Shown here: piece after piece, positions 37,088 to 48,751 of the stretch
How the letters are laid out: every line of letters starts with the position of its first letter
Position numbering within the stretch: the stretch's first letter is position 1
Origin: Epiperipatus broadwayi
Taxonomy: Eukaryota; Onychophora; Udeonychophora; Euonychophora; Peripatidae
Reading direction: 5' to 3'
Assembly (NCBI GenBank): GCA_028023455.1
Contig: JAQFVV010000258.1
Span: forward strand, 250,001 to 314,000
Length of the DNA stretch: 64,000 nt
The notes under the pieces: generated by a model
Told to the model about the DNA's origin: nothing
Seen by the model: only the letters and a program-made list of their open reading frames with translations
The model's database searches: none
Position numbers and translations under genes: made by a program

Positions 37088-37785
37088 ATAATATACCATC
37101 ATCACAAACTTTCAGGCAAATAAAGTATAATTCATTATTTCAAGAGATTTTATTCCCTCTCATTATTCAAGTGTTGCAGATTTGACCACTGTTAGTACTA
37201 GCATGAGAATCAAACCACTAAATCTTTAGACCAATGAATAGTGAATTTAATGTGATATTCTAATTACTTCCATTATTTTATGTCAAATACTAATTCTAAT
37301 AGACATGATTCACTTTTCAATCCAGCTGGTAATTAGGTGTTTGCTTAGCTATATCCTGGAAAAGTTCTAATTATAATATCGAGTTGGCTTACATGACATA
37401 CACTAATATAGTGTGTGTGCATAAATATATATGTAAAATAAAGAAAAAGTAGAAATAAACATAGAATAAATTTTTGTAGATATTTTTCTATATTTCCTAA
37501 AATAAAATAATGATAAGTAAAGGGTTAAATAACTCTGGGTTAAAAATAATATTTTATTATAAAATTAAATATTTTTAAAAGGTCTGGTAAATATTATTTG
37601 TAATTCTAATTTTGAAATGTAAAAAGACCATACTTGTTTTTGAAATTTTGAAATTAATTAAACAAAATTTTTATCTATTAGAAATCCCCTAAGTAAAAAC
37701 ATGTATATGTTTTCAAAGGGATTAGACAAGTAAAAAATAAAAACTCTGTTTTCAATTGAGGTGTTATTATCACCTTAGATGATTC
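37088..37785. other. AT-rich intergenic DNA, no gene seen
   Basis: No gene or repeat with ends is recognised. A short B-box-like string (GGTTTGATTCTC, minus strand, near 37205-37217) occurs without a proper A box. Confidence 0.45.
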
Positions 37786-37795
37786 TATAAAAGGG
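37786..37795 (+). promoter_or_regulatory. Candidate TATA box
   Basis: TATAAAAGGG matches the canonical core-promoter TATA box with a G-rich downstream edge. A pyrimidine-flanked A (TCTAGTCT, A at 37816) lies 30 bp downstream, a plausible initiator. It stands at the start of a distinctly less AT-rich stretch, which makes chance less likely, although AT-rich DNA produces TATA strings often. An LTR promoter is an alternative. Confidence 0.4.
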
Positions 37796-37815
37796 CTGAT
37801 AACAAAATTAGTTCT

Positions 37816-38271
37816 AGTCTGGGTAATGATTTTTGAACAGAGCAGTTTGGATTATAGTTTTTTGTAAGAGCTGAACAGAACAGCTTGGTTACTAAAATTT
37901 TTTGAATGTGGCAGCAATTAGCTTACCAAAATGGACAGCTGCAGTTTGTTGTTGGCTGTAGCAGAGAGTTGGCAGTCCAGTTACCATAAACTGGTGTAGC
38001 TGAATGCAAGACAGTAGACTGTTTTCCTGAGCAGGAGTTTGAATTCACATGAAATGAATGACCCACTTTTTATGCTAAAATTCATAGCCTGAAATCTATC
38101 AAACCAGGACAGCTGCTTGCCTGGAATAGTTCTACACAGACGGGAGACCAACATTATACATGGATTATAAACTTTTTCCTGATGATAACGATCCCTAAAA
38201 CCAAACTTACCAAAAGAAACAGCTTACTGAATAAAGGCAGAGAAGCCCAGATAAAAATATATACAGCTATG
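37816..38271 (+). other. Candidate non-coding first exon or LTR leader
   Basis: A ~450-bp stretch of much higher GC than its flanks begins about 30 bp after the TATA box. It ends at ATG|GTGAGTAAAG, a strong 5' splice-site consensus (intron from 38272). It contains no long open frame. The following DNA is a Tigger insertion that starts only 15 bp inside the would-be intron. It could be the first exon of a host or lncRNA gene whose other exons lie outside the window, or part of an LTR element. Confidence 0.3.
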
Positions 38272-38286
38272 GTGAGTAAAGTTATA

Positions 38287-39655
38287 CACCTGGGTCTCAT
38301 TTTATGTGGATTTATTTAATGCAATTTTGAAGTTACGCGATTCATGTTTCTTCTTAATATTTTTGTATGCGGTTTTCTTTTATGCGTTAACACTGTATTC
38401 GATCGGAAGTCGAACTCCGATAATGGGCTATTACTTTAAATAATAAATTTTGCACATTTACATCATATTTAAAGTAATAGCACATTATTGAAATTCGCCT
38501 TTCATCTTAATAATTTCAATATTTTCAGTGCTTTATAATAGTAAGATTTTATGCAATAATGAAATTAAAATCATAATTTCCACATTTTATGTACACACAA
38601 TAAATTTTACAAGATTATAATGTAAATTTGTTCAAACATTGTGCGTGTTAATTTTGCATTTTAAATCACATTCTGTTTTTGCTTCTTAAAAAAGAACGTA
38701 ATCGATTATTAATCATTTAGTGTCCGCAAGTTTATTTTTTAAAGGTGAGTAATAGCAGTGGGCACAATTAAATTTGACAATTAAAAATTAAAATCTGATT
38801 TTTAATTGTAATTAACAATTTAAAAATTACTTAAGCTGACCTGAAATTAATGTGATATGAAATGAAATTTGATTTTTAAACGGAATTGAAAATTAAAAAA
38901 TTAAAGACAAAAATAAGAATTTATTTTTAGTTGTTAGTTTTAATTAAATTTTTCCCACCAGTGTAGAAAAAGATAATAAAACAGAAGTGGAACCTGTTCC
39001 TTTCACTGAAAAATGATTCGAGAAGGTCTTCAACTTTCTAATCAGTTGGCAAATTATTTTCTTATTAATGACACTAATCATGAACGTGCTCTTAAATTCC
39101 AAAGAGAGCTAAATGGCTGTATGTCTGGATATCGTAAGCTTCATAAACAATTAATAAAATCATTGTCTCAAAGATTAATTACTAATTACGTTGTCACCAG
39201 AAAACTATTAGCACAACATGAGAGTGAAGTTGGCGCTAGTTGTAGTTCCTCTTGTGAAGAATCTGATTTTTTACCAGTTTGCAAATGAACCTGTTTATTG
39301 GCAAATAGCGATAATAATTAAAACATGTATTAAAAAATGTAAATTACTGTACTGTAAATTATGCATAAAAATATATTGTTTTGAATAAAATTAAATATTA
39401 TAGTTAAAAACAGTTTGTCTGGTATCATTTTTTTTCAAATTTGAAATTTTTTATTAGTCATATTTTATTTCCCTATTTTTTTTTCTGCGCGAATTTTAAA
39501 GTAATTTTACGTTGGTGCTTTGCTTTTATGCGATTTTTGAAAAACCATAGTCCATAATCCCCCTTCTTCAAGGTGAGTAATGTCTATTTTTGTGTGATTT
39601 CTTTTGCGTGTGTTTTCTGAGGAACCTATCTATTGTGTAAAACGAGACCCAGATG
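38287..39655 (+). mobile_element. Internally deleted Tigger/pogo-type DNA transposon, copy 2
   Basis: The left end is CACCTGGGTCTCATTTTATG. The right end, reverse-complemented, is CATCTGGGTCTCGTTTTACA. TA occurs at 38285-38286 and 39656-39657. At about 1.37 kb it is longer than the related copy at 8306-9182 and retains more of the transposase C-terminus, but the catalytic core is deleted. A region at 38756-38963 with its own weak inverted ends (CAGTGGGC and CCCACCAGTG) may be a further small insertion. Confidence 0.85.
38964..39288 (+). pseudogene. Tigger transposase C-terminal region
   Basis: A frame reading VEKDNKTEVEPVPFTEK shifts by one base at about 39012. It then continues from 39013 to TGA at 39286-39288 with GLQLSNQLANYFLIND, ERALKFQRELNGCMSGY and KQLIKSLSQRLITN. 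The ERALKFQREL block is characteristic of the C-terminus of Tigger/jerky transposases. Upstream DNA-binding and DDE domains are absent, so the remaining protein cannot transpose. The tail ends in a Ser/Cys-rich stretch (SCSSSCEE). It matches the minus-strand remnant at 8650-8821 closely. Confidence 0.8.
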
Positions 39656-39971
39656 TATATAATAATGAAATTTTAAATAATTTCTTTAGTAAAATTACAT
39701 TTTGAAAGTGATGTGTGAATTTGTACTTTTTATGTTTATGGTGGATGTATAGTTGAACAGGGTGGTCTGGATGTAGTGTGTTCATGATGCTCCGAAGTAT
39801 AGGCTTGGCACTGTCTAGATTTAGATGTTGACCTCCCAGAGTAGTCCAGTGGTGAATATATATAGGTCTCATAAATAGACCTCATTTATACCCCTAAGTC
39901 TCACAGAGATGAGCAGGGTTGACTCAATGCCTTTTATTTTTTTTCTGGATACTACTCTTTGAGGATGATCT
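39656..39971. other. Short intergenic flank
   Basis: About 300 bp of non-coding DNA between the Tigger element and the hAT element, somewhat less AT-rich at 39720-39920. No recognisable gene. Confidence 0.5.
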
Positions 39972-40107
39972 ATCTAGGTCAGACATGGCCAACAGTTTTT
40001 GTCCAAGGGCCACATTAAAAAGAAAACATTTTTCACAGGCCGGATGAAATATTAAAATTTTAAAATGTTAAATACAAAAACAATTCATTTAATTAAACAA
40101 AATTTTA

Positions 40108-43100
40108 TTATGTAATTAAATAATTTAGTACAAAAAAATAACAAAAAAAAAACAAATGTGAAGTGTTGAGGTGCTTTGCTTCATTTATTATTTTTTTAAT
40201 ATCTGGCTCTATACTTGTAGTAGCTATTTTTAACACAGCCTCTAAATGAAAATCACTCAATCTTGATCTTGTTGTACTTTTATTTAGATTCATTAAAGAA
40301 AAAGTTTGTTCACAAATATAAGTCAAGCTGAAGATTACTAAATATTCCTTGGCTAGTTTTTTTTTAAATTTCTATATTTTCCATCATTTGCTTATAAAAA
40401 TTGCACCCATTTTCTTGTTCTTCTTGATACAAATTGTAAATTAATGATTTCTAATTGTATATCAACAGGAACGTCATCTACATGTACTGTAATGGAATAT
40501 AATATGCCGTTACATTATTTTAAAATTAAAATAAAAATACCATAAATAAAAATTGATTTATTAAAAAGAAAAAAACTTAACTTAAAAATTAAAATTTAAA
40601 AATTGTTTAACATATATATAGATCGGATAGATGGACAACTTTAAAAACTATTTTAAAAAATAAAAGTATTTGAAAGTATTTTTTTGTAAAAAAGTAAAGA
40701 TATAAAGATTTGATATTTTTGAAAATAGAAATAATGTTGATTTCTATAATGTTAGAAAATGAAAATGATTGTTTTATTAATTAAATGATTGTTCTAAAGC
40801 AAACTAGCCCTTGGGGCACTTAAAATAAATTAAATGGTAAGAGAAAAAGAAAATAAATGACCAATGCAAACACCAGAAATGTCAGCATGGACTGTACTTG
40901 AAACACTAGAGGATTAGTGACGTCTTGCTCGTTGAATTCAAAGATTGGATGATAAGAGACTAATAAAAATATAAAAGCCAAATTATTATTATAATTGTTA
41001 TCTTAGAGCTGACTATGAACATACCGTTATAACTAGCTTTATTGCAGATTTCACGATGTTGAAGTCTGCAATGAATTTAATTTTCCGGACAACCAGCTGA
41101 GACCTCTGGATGACAGTTCCTGACCAAAGGAATGGCAAGCAGTGGTTTCATTTCAAAGAAGGACAAACAATCTACGAAAGTGATCATGAAGATGGACCTC
41201 TAAATCTGCTCAATCCATAAAGTATGAACTCTTGTGTCTATCTAATAAGAACTTTTCTAAAATTGCAATTAATAGCTGAAAATAAGAACAATTATCTGAC
41301 CTAAAAAAATTCGAAATCAATTATTAATATTTTTTATGCATATGTTTAAGCAATCATTTCCATTTCTCTTTTGTGTGTGTGTGTGTGTTAAGTGTTAATT
41401 AAAATGTATCAAATTAAAGTTGGGTATAGATAGCTGCATGGAAAAATTAATAACTATGTTTAAATTTGTTTATGTTTATTTTAAAGGGTTAATTTCAGGC
41501 TATTTGTTTCATAGTTAGGACGATGTTTGTGGAGGGATATATGGGTGTTTATATCAATGTAATGTGAAGCATGTTTAGCATACAGGGCAATGTGCCCAAC
41601 TGAATGCATGACCCCAAAGAGGCAGTCATATCGTTGCAATGGTCACAGACGTATTTCCTGCGCCATTGACCCCTTCTAGCTCTATGGACAGGGAATTATA
41701 AGTTGGCAGAAAGACCGGTCTCCTCCCCCCCCATATGTAGCACTCTTTAATTAATTTATATATGTGATTCCTTCATCAGACAGATGCACCTTCCTGTGCT
41801 GGACAAGGATCATATCCTTCAAATAATTCATGCTGTCAGATGCACATTCCTGTCAGCATGATTTTATGCTAGCACCTTCATACTGCATTGGTTGTGACTA
41901 TATATCTGGAAGCGGGCGTTGGTTTGGCTACAAACTTTTAGTCTGAGATTAAATGAATATTTTGATAAGTTTTTAAGTGAAAAATCTATGTAGCCTGTCT
42001 ATACTCAACATGCTAAAGTAAAATATAATTTAAATATCCATCTGTGCGGTTTATTAAACAATAATTTAAATTTAAAAATAATAATAATGACCAATTTAAA
42101 ACTAATTGTAAAGTCTAAATTTATTCCTCAATTTTAAATATAAATATTATATATGTGCGTTAATAAATGTTTGTGTATTAAGTACTGGCAGTGGCTTATT
42201 TTATTAAATATTAATATATTTTGAGTTATATTAAGTTTCTGCATCTCCTTGAGCTAGTGGCAAGGGCAAACAGTCAATGAAATAAAAGTTGAATTTTTAA
42301 CTTGCTTATCTACCTACTCTATAAACTAAGTTAGAATGGTCTAGATGGCGCCTTGTTCGGCAGATATGGTATGATTGTTAGCTCCAACCACCCCTACTGT
42401 TATAGTACAGAAAATGGATTTCAGATAATAGATAAAATTTTATCAATTTTCTTGAAGCAATTGAATCGCTGCTCGAAATCTGTCATTAGTGCAAGGATAT
42501 TGTTATTAAATTCTTGAACTTTTTCTCTTGAAATATTTAATGATACGGTGTCTAACATTGGAAAATGAACAAATTGGCATTCAGCCAGATTTCTAGAAAA
42601 AAGATTAAGCTTCATTTAAAAAGATTTTAACCTTTGTACTAAATCATGAGCATATAAATTTTTTCCCTGTAAACATACATTAAATTCGTTGAAATGTGTT
42701 AGAATATCCAAAGAAAATGCTAAATCACAAATCCAATTTGGTTCTGATAATTCAGGAAAATCCTCATTTTCTTTAAGTGTTAAAAATATTTTTATTTCCT
42801 CTTGAAGATCCCACACACGTCTTAGAACTTTTCCCAAGCTTAACCAATGGATTTTATTGTGATATAGTACATCTACATAACTAGTATTTAGTTCTTCAAG
42901 GAGTCCAATAAATTGCCTGTGTTTTAATCCTTTTGATCGAAGGAAATTCACTAATTTCACAACTACACTTGTAATATGATCGATTTTTAAAATATTTTTG
43001 CATAATGTGTGTTGATGAATAATGCAGTGTATGGGTATAATTTTATGATTTGGATCAATTTCAGAAATTTTGTCTTCAATTCGTCTTATGAGACCAGTAT

Positions 43101-43866
43101 TTTTTCCAATCATATTTGGTGATCCATCTGTTGGTACATTCACCAATTTTTTCCAGTCAATATTGTATTTAAAAAAACATTTTTCAACCTCTCGGAAAAG
43201 ATCTTCTCCTTTGTTGTGTCTTTCATAGGAACAATTGACAAAAGTTCTTCCGAAATTTGAAAATCTTCAGTAATAACTCTGATAAAAATTAATAATTGAG
43301 CAGTATCCTTTACATCACAACTTTCATCAAGAGCTATTGCATAAAAATCGGCCAATTCTAAATTATTCAGTAACTGATCATTTAAATTAGCATTCATATC
43401 TTCTATTCTTCAGGCAATAGTTTGCCGAGACAGGCTTACATTTTCAATTTTACATTTAGCTTCTGGACACATTACATCACAAACATCCAATATGCACTTT
43501 TTTAGAAATTCTCCTTCAGTAAAAGGTTTTCCACATTGAGCAATCCATTTTGCTACTAGAAAACTTGCTTCAGTAGCAGATTCTTGTAATCGATTTTGCT
43601 GTGTAAATACATTTTGCTGCCGGATCAATTTTACTTTGAGATCTGCAGCTTGTTTTTTTCAGCTTTCTTCATTTAAATTTTGTGCGTAACCTGCATGTTT
43701 CGTTTCAAAATGTCTTCTCAAGTTGTATTCTTTTAAAACAGCTATACTCAAATTGCAAATAAGACAAACCATCTTATTATTATACATAGTAAAAAAAATA
43801 TTTCCACTTCCATTCTTCATTAAATATACGGCATTCAAGATCAATTTTTCGTTTTCTAGAAGTCAT
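40108..43866 (-). pseudogene. hAT transposase, GTF2IRD2-like, inactivated and split by an insertion
   Basis: The protein would bind the element's ends and catalyse cut-and-paste transposition. From ATG at 43866 come MTSRKRKIDLECRIFNEEW, the BED-like finger (CLICN...HFETKH), and GKPFTEGEFLKKCILDV. Then follow IALDESCD with the first catalytic Asp, VPTDGSPNMIGKN with the second, CIIHQHTLC and HWLSLGKVLRRVWDL. The C-terminal dimerisation region (TYICEQTFSLMNLNKSTTRS) is at about 40325-40265. Damage: a frameshift in the A-run near 43795, stops at about 43660, 43408 and 42615, a frameshift near 43200, a stop near 42420, then the nested insertion at 40488-42404. All main domains are still recognisable, so the copy is younger than the one at 12.2 kb. 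Confidence 0.92.
40488..42404. mobile_element. 1917-bp nested insertion in the hAT transposase, class unknown
   Basis: GTAC occurs at 40484-40487 and at 42405-42408. If one GTAC and the DNA between are ignored, the transposase frame joins without loss: NPFSV on one side and HVDDVPVD on the other. The insertion is thus bounded to the base, with a 4-bp target duplication. Its left end is a 27-bp imperfect palindrome, TGTAATGG to CCGTTACA. It holds a short open tail (WFHFKEGQTIYESDHEDG near 41135-41190), a TATA string at 41890, (GT)n at 41372 and a G/C-richer part at 41580-41940. An LTR or a defective LTR element is possible, but no matching pair of LTRs was seen. Confidence 0.8.
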
Positions 43867-44575
43867 CCCTAGAATGAAAAAAATTTTTAGCTTAGAATAT
43901 GCGAGTTGCATATTTTTCGCCATAAAAAAATTACAGTGATAAAAAAATTGACTGCAAACGTATAGGCCTGTCAATTAGAAGCTACATCCAATCATGAGAG
44001 CTTTATTCGCAATAAAGCGATCGAAGCTCGCTCTAGTTTAAAAGCTTCGTTGAGTTCGTTACAATAACATATCTATAAAAACTACAACTGTATTACTAAA
44101 ACTATTACGAGTGGTTATTCAGAAAAATAAAAATCGATTTTAAACAAGTACAACAAAGAGCTTTTAAAATCACAATTTATTTTTCTTTTTTTAGTTAGTA
44201 TAATTTATTTTTTAGATAACATACAATGAAAATTGTTTTTGTTTCATATTTATCTATTTAATTTAATTAAAGTTAAAATTGGAGAGAATACAAATGACAT
44301 GCAGATTACTGATCACGATAAAACAAAAAGAAAATTCATAAAGAAATCTTTTATATAAAAAATTTAAGGGACAAAAAAACTAAATCTTATTTTAGTTACT
44401 TACTACGAATCTATGAGCTGCAATGCAATGGAAAGTAGCAAAAAAAAGTGCAGTTTCTATCTTACTTACATATATCAATTTCCAATAATCAAAAATGCTT
44501 CCGGGGGCCACATACACTCATGACGCAGGCCAGATCCGGCCCGCGGGCTGTATGTTGAACATGCCTGATCTAGGT

Positions 44576-47500
44576 ACTTAGAAGGGGCAGTGCTTAAAAA
44601 TGAAGTATGTTCTTGTGACATCATGAAGCACTGGGTACTTGATAGTCCATGCTTGGCTATCTACTTATCAGGGCATGAGGAGCTGCTGTTCACGTATTCA
44701 CTTTTCCTATTTCACCTAGCCTACCTCATCAGCATTAACTAATCAAGCAGAAAGACATCTTAAAGTATATATATATATTTTATTCTATAAAACGATATTA
44801 GTTTAAAATCATTCATGAAAAAAGAAAAAACTGTTTAAAGTTATATTTATAATTTAGAAAAAAAAAAGTACAAATAAAGTTATAATTAATATTCAAAAAA
44901 AAGTTTTCCAAAAATCTTTTAGACTAGGAAAAAAAAGACATTAAAAGAATATATACTTTCAATATTGAATTGATAAAGAAAAATATGGCATTATTGTAAC
45001 AGTTAAAATACATAGAAGTCAGTGTATACACGCACATTCATATATGTAAAATTTTAATATTTTTTTTCATTAAATGTCAATTCATTTTTTTAATATTAAT
45101 TGTATATTATAAATCGGGTGTTTGTGCACTCATATATGTAAATCAATGTAACAATTTAAATGTTGAATAATTATTTAAATCTTAATGTGATCATTTAAAA
45201 TTTTATATTGTAATCAAAATCAGAAAGCTTATATGTGTGTAATTTTATTTTTATAAGACTGTAAATTCGTTTTTTATTGTTATTAATAAACTTATTTAAC
45301 TGTTAAAAATTGTTTCCATCATCTCTTGGTCGCATACATTAATAGAGCTTATGTTCTCTGAGCTAGATTCATGCACGGATAAATGGGGATGTGTACTTAA
45401 TGCTTTTGGGGCATCCAGTGATGATCAATCATCATCTTGGTTGGCACAAAAGAGAATACTCTTTAAAGCCCATGCATTATATTTTATTTTTAATTTATTC
45501 TTATTAAAAGTTAAGTTTATAATTGGCCAGAGCATTGATGATGATCAGCATGTTTTAATGTCCCAGCATTATTGTTTTGATTTTTGATTCCTATGTATTC
45601 TAATGGGTGGGCACTAAGCTGGTGCATCCAAGTTATGTTTAAATAATTGCCCAAGCTGGCAAAGGTTCAATAAGTAGTCTGGTCTACAGAAGACCCATTT
45701 CCGATCCAGTTACAAGGTTGACTGTTGATATATTGTACTGATTTATTTTATTCCCATTAATGATAATGAATGGTATTTGAATTATACTTACTTTTACTTT
45801 ATAATGCTGGTTGAATTTATAGTTATGCTTTTAGTTGCTTTTCTGAGTTAACTGGCTGATCTCTCAATGATCTCACAGATTTTTGGATTTCATGCTCCCC
45901 TTAAATAGTTTATACTTATAGATACTTATGTAAAGTATTGATATTTAAAATATTGTTGACTGAGAGTGATGATGATTTTTCCATCACCCAGTTCATTCCC
46001 AACACCCCCATTCCATTACAATATATATATATATATATATATATGGATAATATCATTAAACTTTCCATATTTACATCCATAAAGTCTGTGAAAACTTTGT
46101 ATCATTCTATATATATAATATTATAATCACGTAGTGATACCTCAATTTAACCTCAAACCACTTGTTTATAATTGCATAGCAATAACTAGAATATATAATT
46201 TGAACATTTCTAGCTTGTCAAAAATTATATAAAGACAAAATATATTTAAACAACCACAAATGAGTGAAAAATTTAAATTAATAGAAATATTGTTAAAACT
46301 TTGATTTAAATTAGAGTTATAATAAATATATTTAAATTTAATATAATATTTAAATTTTTTTATGAATTTCTTTAATAATAAAAAAGAAATATAAGTATGT
46401 TATAAATTTAATATAGATAAGTATGAGAAATATAGCATCACCAATCAAGATTAAAAAAAAAATTGCAATCTAATAATAAATAATCAATGAAAACCAAAAC
46501 TAAATTACATCTATTTAAACACACATGCATATTAATTATTATTTTAGATAGCAAAGTTCATTGCATATGGAAATAAAAGTCAATAATATAGTAGTGGCTC
46601 TCACACATTAATATTTGTTCTCTAAATGAACTTTTTCTTTGGATTATTAAAACTTTATTACATGGCTAGCTCTATAAAATATTCCTTGTCAAGTCTATCA
46701 ATTTCAAAAAACAATTATCTTCATCCTATTCTAGAGGTATCTAAAGTTTTGAACTCTTGCCTTTATAGACAAAGGCAAATGCCAGAAACCAATCTCAAAA
46801 CAGGAATTTTATAGAATTATAACTTCTAGTGTTTACTGATTACTCAAACTTAAAGAAAATCATTCTAAAGTAGAGTGAAGATAAAAGAGCATATGAGAAT
46901 CATATTATATTAATGTTGGTTCTCTCACTTTCTAAATCACTGGCTGATTCAAAATATTTCTCTCTACTTTATAGGTTTCTGCCTGCTTTTCTTTCAGTTG
47001 AAGATAAAATGTTTTTATTTTTTTATTAATAGTATAAAAAATAAGTCCTCTCTCCTCATGGTTTATATAATAAAAGTGTTTTAGAGAAATACAGAGAAAT
47101 AAATGATTCCAGAAGATGATTTGTTGTAGGTTATATTAACATGCACGTGTTTAAAGCTCATCTGTTCCAGTCCCACACCCTTAAGTAAAAAAATACCACT
47201 CAAGCAGCCATTTCCAAAGAAAAATGTAATATAAAATAAAAACAATAAAAATATAAAGAAAATTCATTGCTATTCATACTATATACTTCAAATTCAATAA
47301 ACACTAAAATTCAAGTTTTAAAAGCATAAAAACAAAAACAGACATATACTGGTAAAAATTCACATATTTATTATATACTTCTGCTTTCTTGCTTTAAAAT
47401 TTTTTTTTTATACTACTTCCTAACTCTTATTTCTGGAATATATACACAGACTTATATTAATAAAAATTTCCTTACTTTAGCTTTTTCATTTGGAAATTTC

Positions 47501-48008
47501 TACTTTTCAGAATCTTTAAAGCATTTTGAGCATGTTAGTTAGCTAATGGTGTTCATCATAACACATATTCATTCATAGTTTTAGAATATTTTCGTTTGGA
47601 TATTTTTATAACAATGTTACCAGCTTTCTGATGGATTTTCAGAATTATAATTGATTATAACTTCATTAAATTTTTGTTGCTAAAAGTAAATAAATAGATA
47701 AGTGAATCAAATTAATAATTTAAGTTATATAAAACATAACTAAGATGTCCTCAATGCAATATATGTTCTAGTAAGAAGCCTTCATTGTAACAAACCTCAT
47801 ATAACATTTTTTCAAAAGATTTCTAAGATTTGTAAAATTGAGCTCATTAAATTTTTAATCTAATTGGTAATAACAAAAATTAATGTAAATTAAGAATAAT
47901 GTTCTTTTGAGTAAAATTAAAAAATATTTATTTTAATTTGTATGATTAAAACAAGTTATTTTAAGAGGTATTCCAGCATTTGTATTCCAACTTAAATGTT
48001 AAGAAGAA
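44576..48008. other. AT-rich intergenic DNA, no gene seen
   Basis: No protein similarity on either strand. It contains an (AT)n tract at 46020-46044. A B-box-like string (TGTTCCAGTCCCAC near 47163-47176) lies about 35 bases after a poor A-box match and is too weak to call as a SINE. Confidence 0.5.
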
Positions 48009-48027
48009 ATAACAACAACAACAACAA
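48009..48027 (+). repeat. (AAC)n tract at the 5' junction of a LINE insertion
   Basis: ATAACAACAACAACAACAA immediately precedes the LINE fragment. The same string recurs at 48745-48763, after the LINE tail. The pair fits a target-site duplication made of microsatellite sequence. Confidence 0.7.
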
Positions 48028-48680
48028 TTTTCTAATAAAACTTAATCTATCTGCATTACCTACCACATGTTTTCTTTGCCATAAAAGACTGTATACGTCA
48101 ATTGATCCCTTTTGTGGGTTATGCCATCGAGCTGAGGAAACCCTATCACATCTGCTATATCACTATGAGGGACTTAGGCAGATAAGAAATCTCATAACTA
48201 GCAATTACAGGAAGTCTAATGTAACAATGCATCAATTAATTTCTGCATTTAGAGGGATTAACACCAAGTGTCAGGGCAGCAACCTTTGTGCTATATGCAT
48301 ACTGGTGTACTAGATGCACTTCCCTAATTGGTAACAATTCCAGGAGGCATCCAGCTACTTTTTCAAATAAACTTGAAATGATACAGAAAAGGGATGACAC
48401 TGGCCAGACCTGACATTTATGCAGCAACCTGGTCATTACTTAAGATTAGATCTGTGTTATAGTGAATTGAGGAAATTAAATATTATAAAAAAACTTAGAA
48501 GGATATGCATGTCAAATTAGCAACAAGGACAATTTAGCAACAATTTTTTCCCTTCTGTTATAAGTGATTGATTTGCTAATGGCATTCAAATGATAATGGA
48601 CAATCCAGGATATTATATGTAGACGAACCATGTAAATGCAAAATTTGTAATTCTTTTGAGATAATAAAGGCCTTTTGAAA

Positions 48681-48744
<64 letters not shown>
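48028..48744 (+). pseudogene. LINE 3' end: RT C-terminal zinc cluster, 3'UTR and (CAT)n(AAT)n tail
   Basis: The frame to 48313 encodes the extreme C-terminus of a LINE reverse transcriptase ORF. LIKLNLSALPTTCFLC is followed by CGLCHRAEETLSHLLYHYEG, a cysteine/histidine cluster found after the RT in many non-LTR elements, then LITSNYRKSN. A stop occurs at 48311-48313 and further homologous blocks follow in broken frames. The 3'UTR ends AATAAAGGCCTTTTGAAA, then (CAT)11 and (AAT)n. The fragment aligns with the end of the element at 61.4-63.7 kb. It is 5'-truncated to about 700 bp, typical of abortive reverse transcription. Confidence 0.8.

Positions 48745-48751
<7 letters not shown>

Larger units (their letters stand above)
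39980..44567 (-). mobile_element. hAT DNA transposon with both ends and 8-bp target duplication
   Basis: The plus-strand left end is CAGACATGGCCAACAG. The right end, reverse-complemented, is CAGGCATGTTCAACATACAG. ATCTAGGT stands at 39972-39979 and again at 44568-44575, the perfect 8-bp target duplication typical of hAT elements. Both subterminal regions have the GGGCCACAT and GGCCGGAT strings common in this family. The element carries a minus-strand transposase pseudogene and a 1917-bp nested insertion. Without that insertion it would be about 2.67 kb. Confidence 0.95.

Noticed and set aside
40108-43866. The 1.9-kb gap in the hAT transposase as an intron
   Set aside because: The gap is flanked by a GTAC direct repeat, does not have proper GT...AG borders in transposase orientation, and the exons carry other stops; an insertion fits better.
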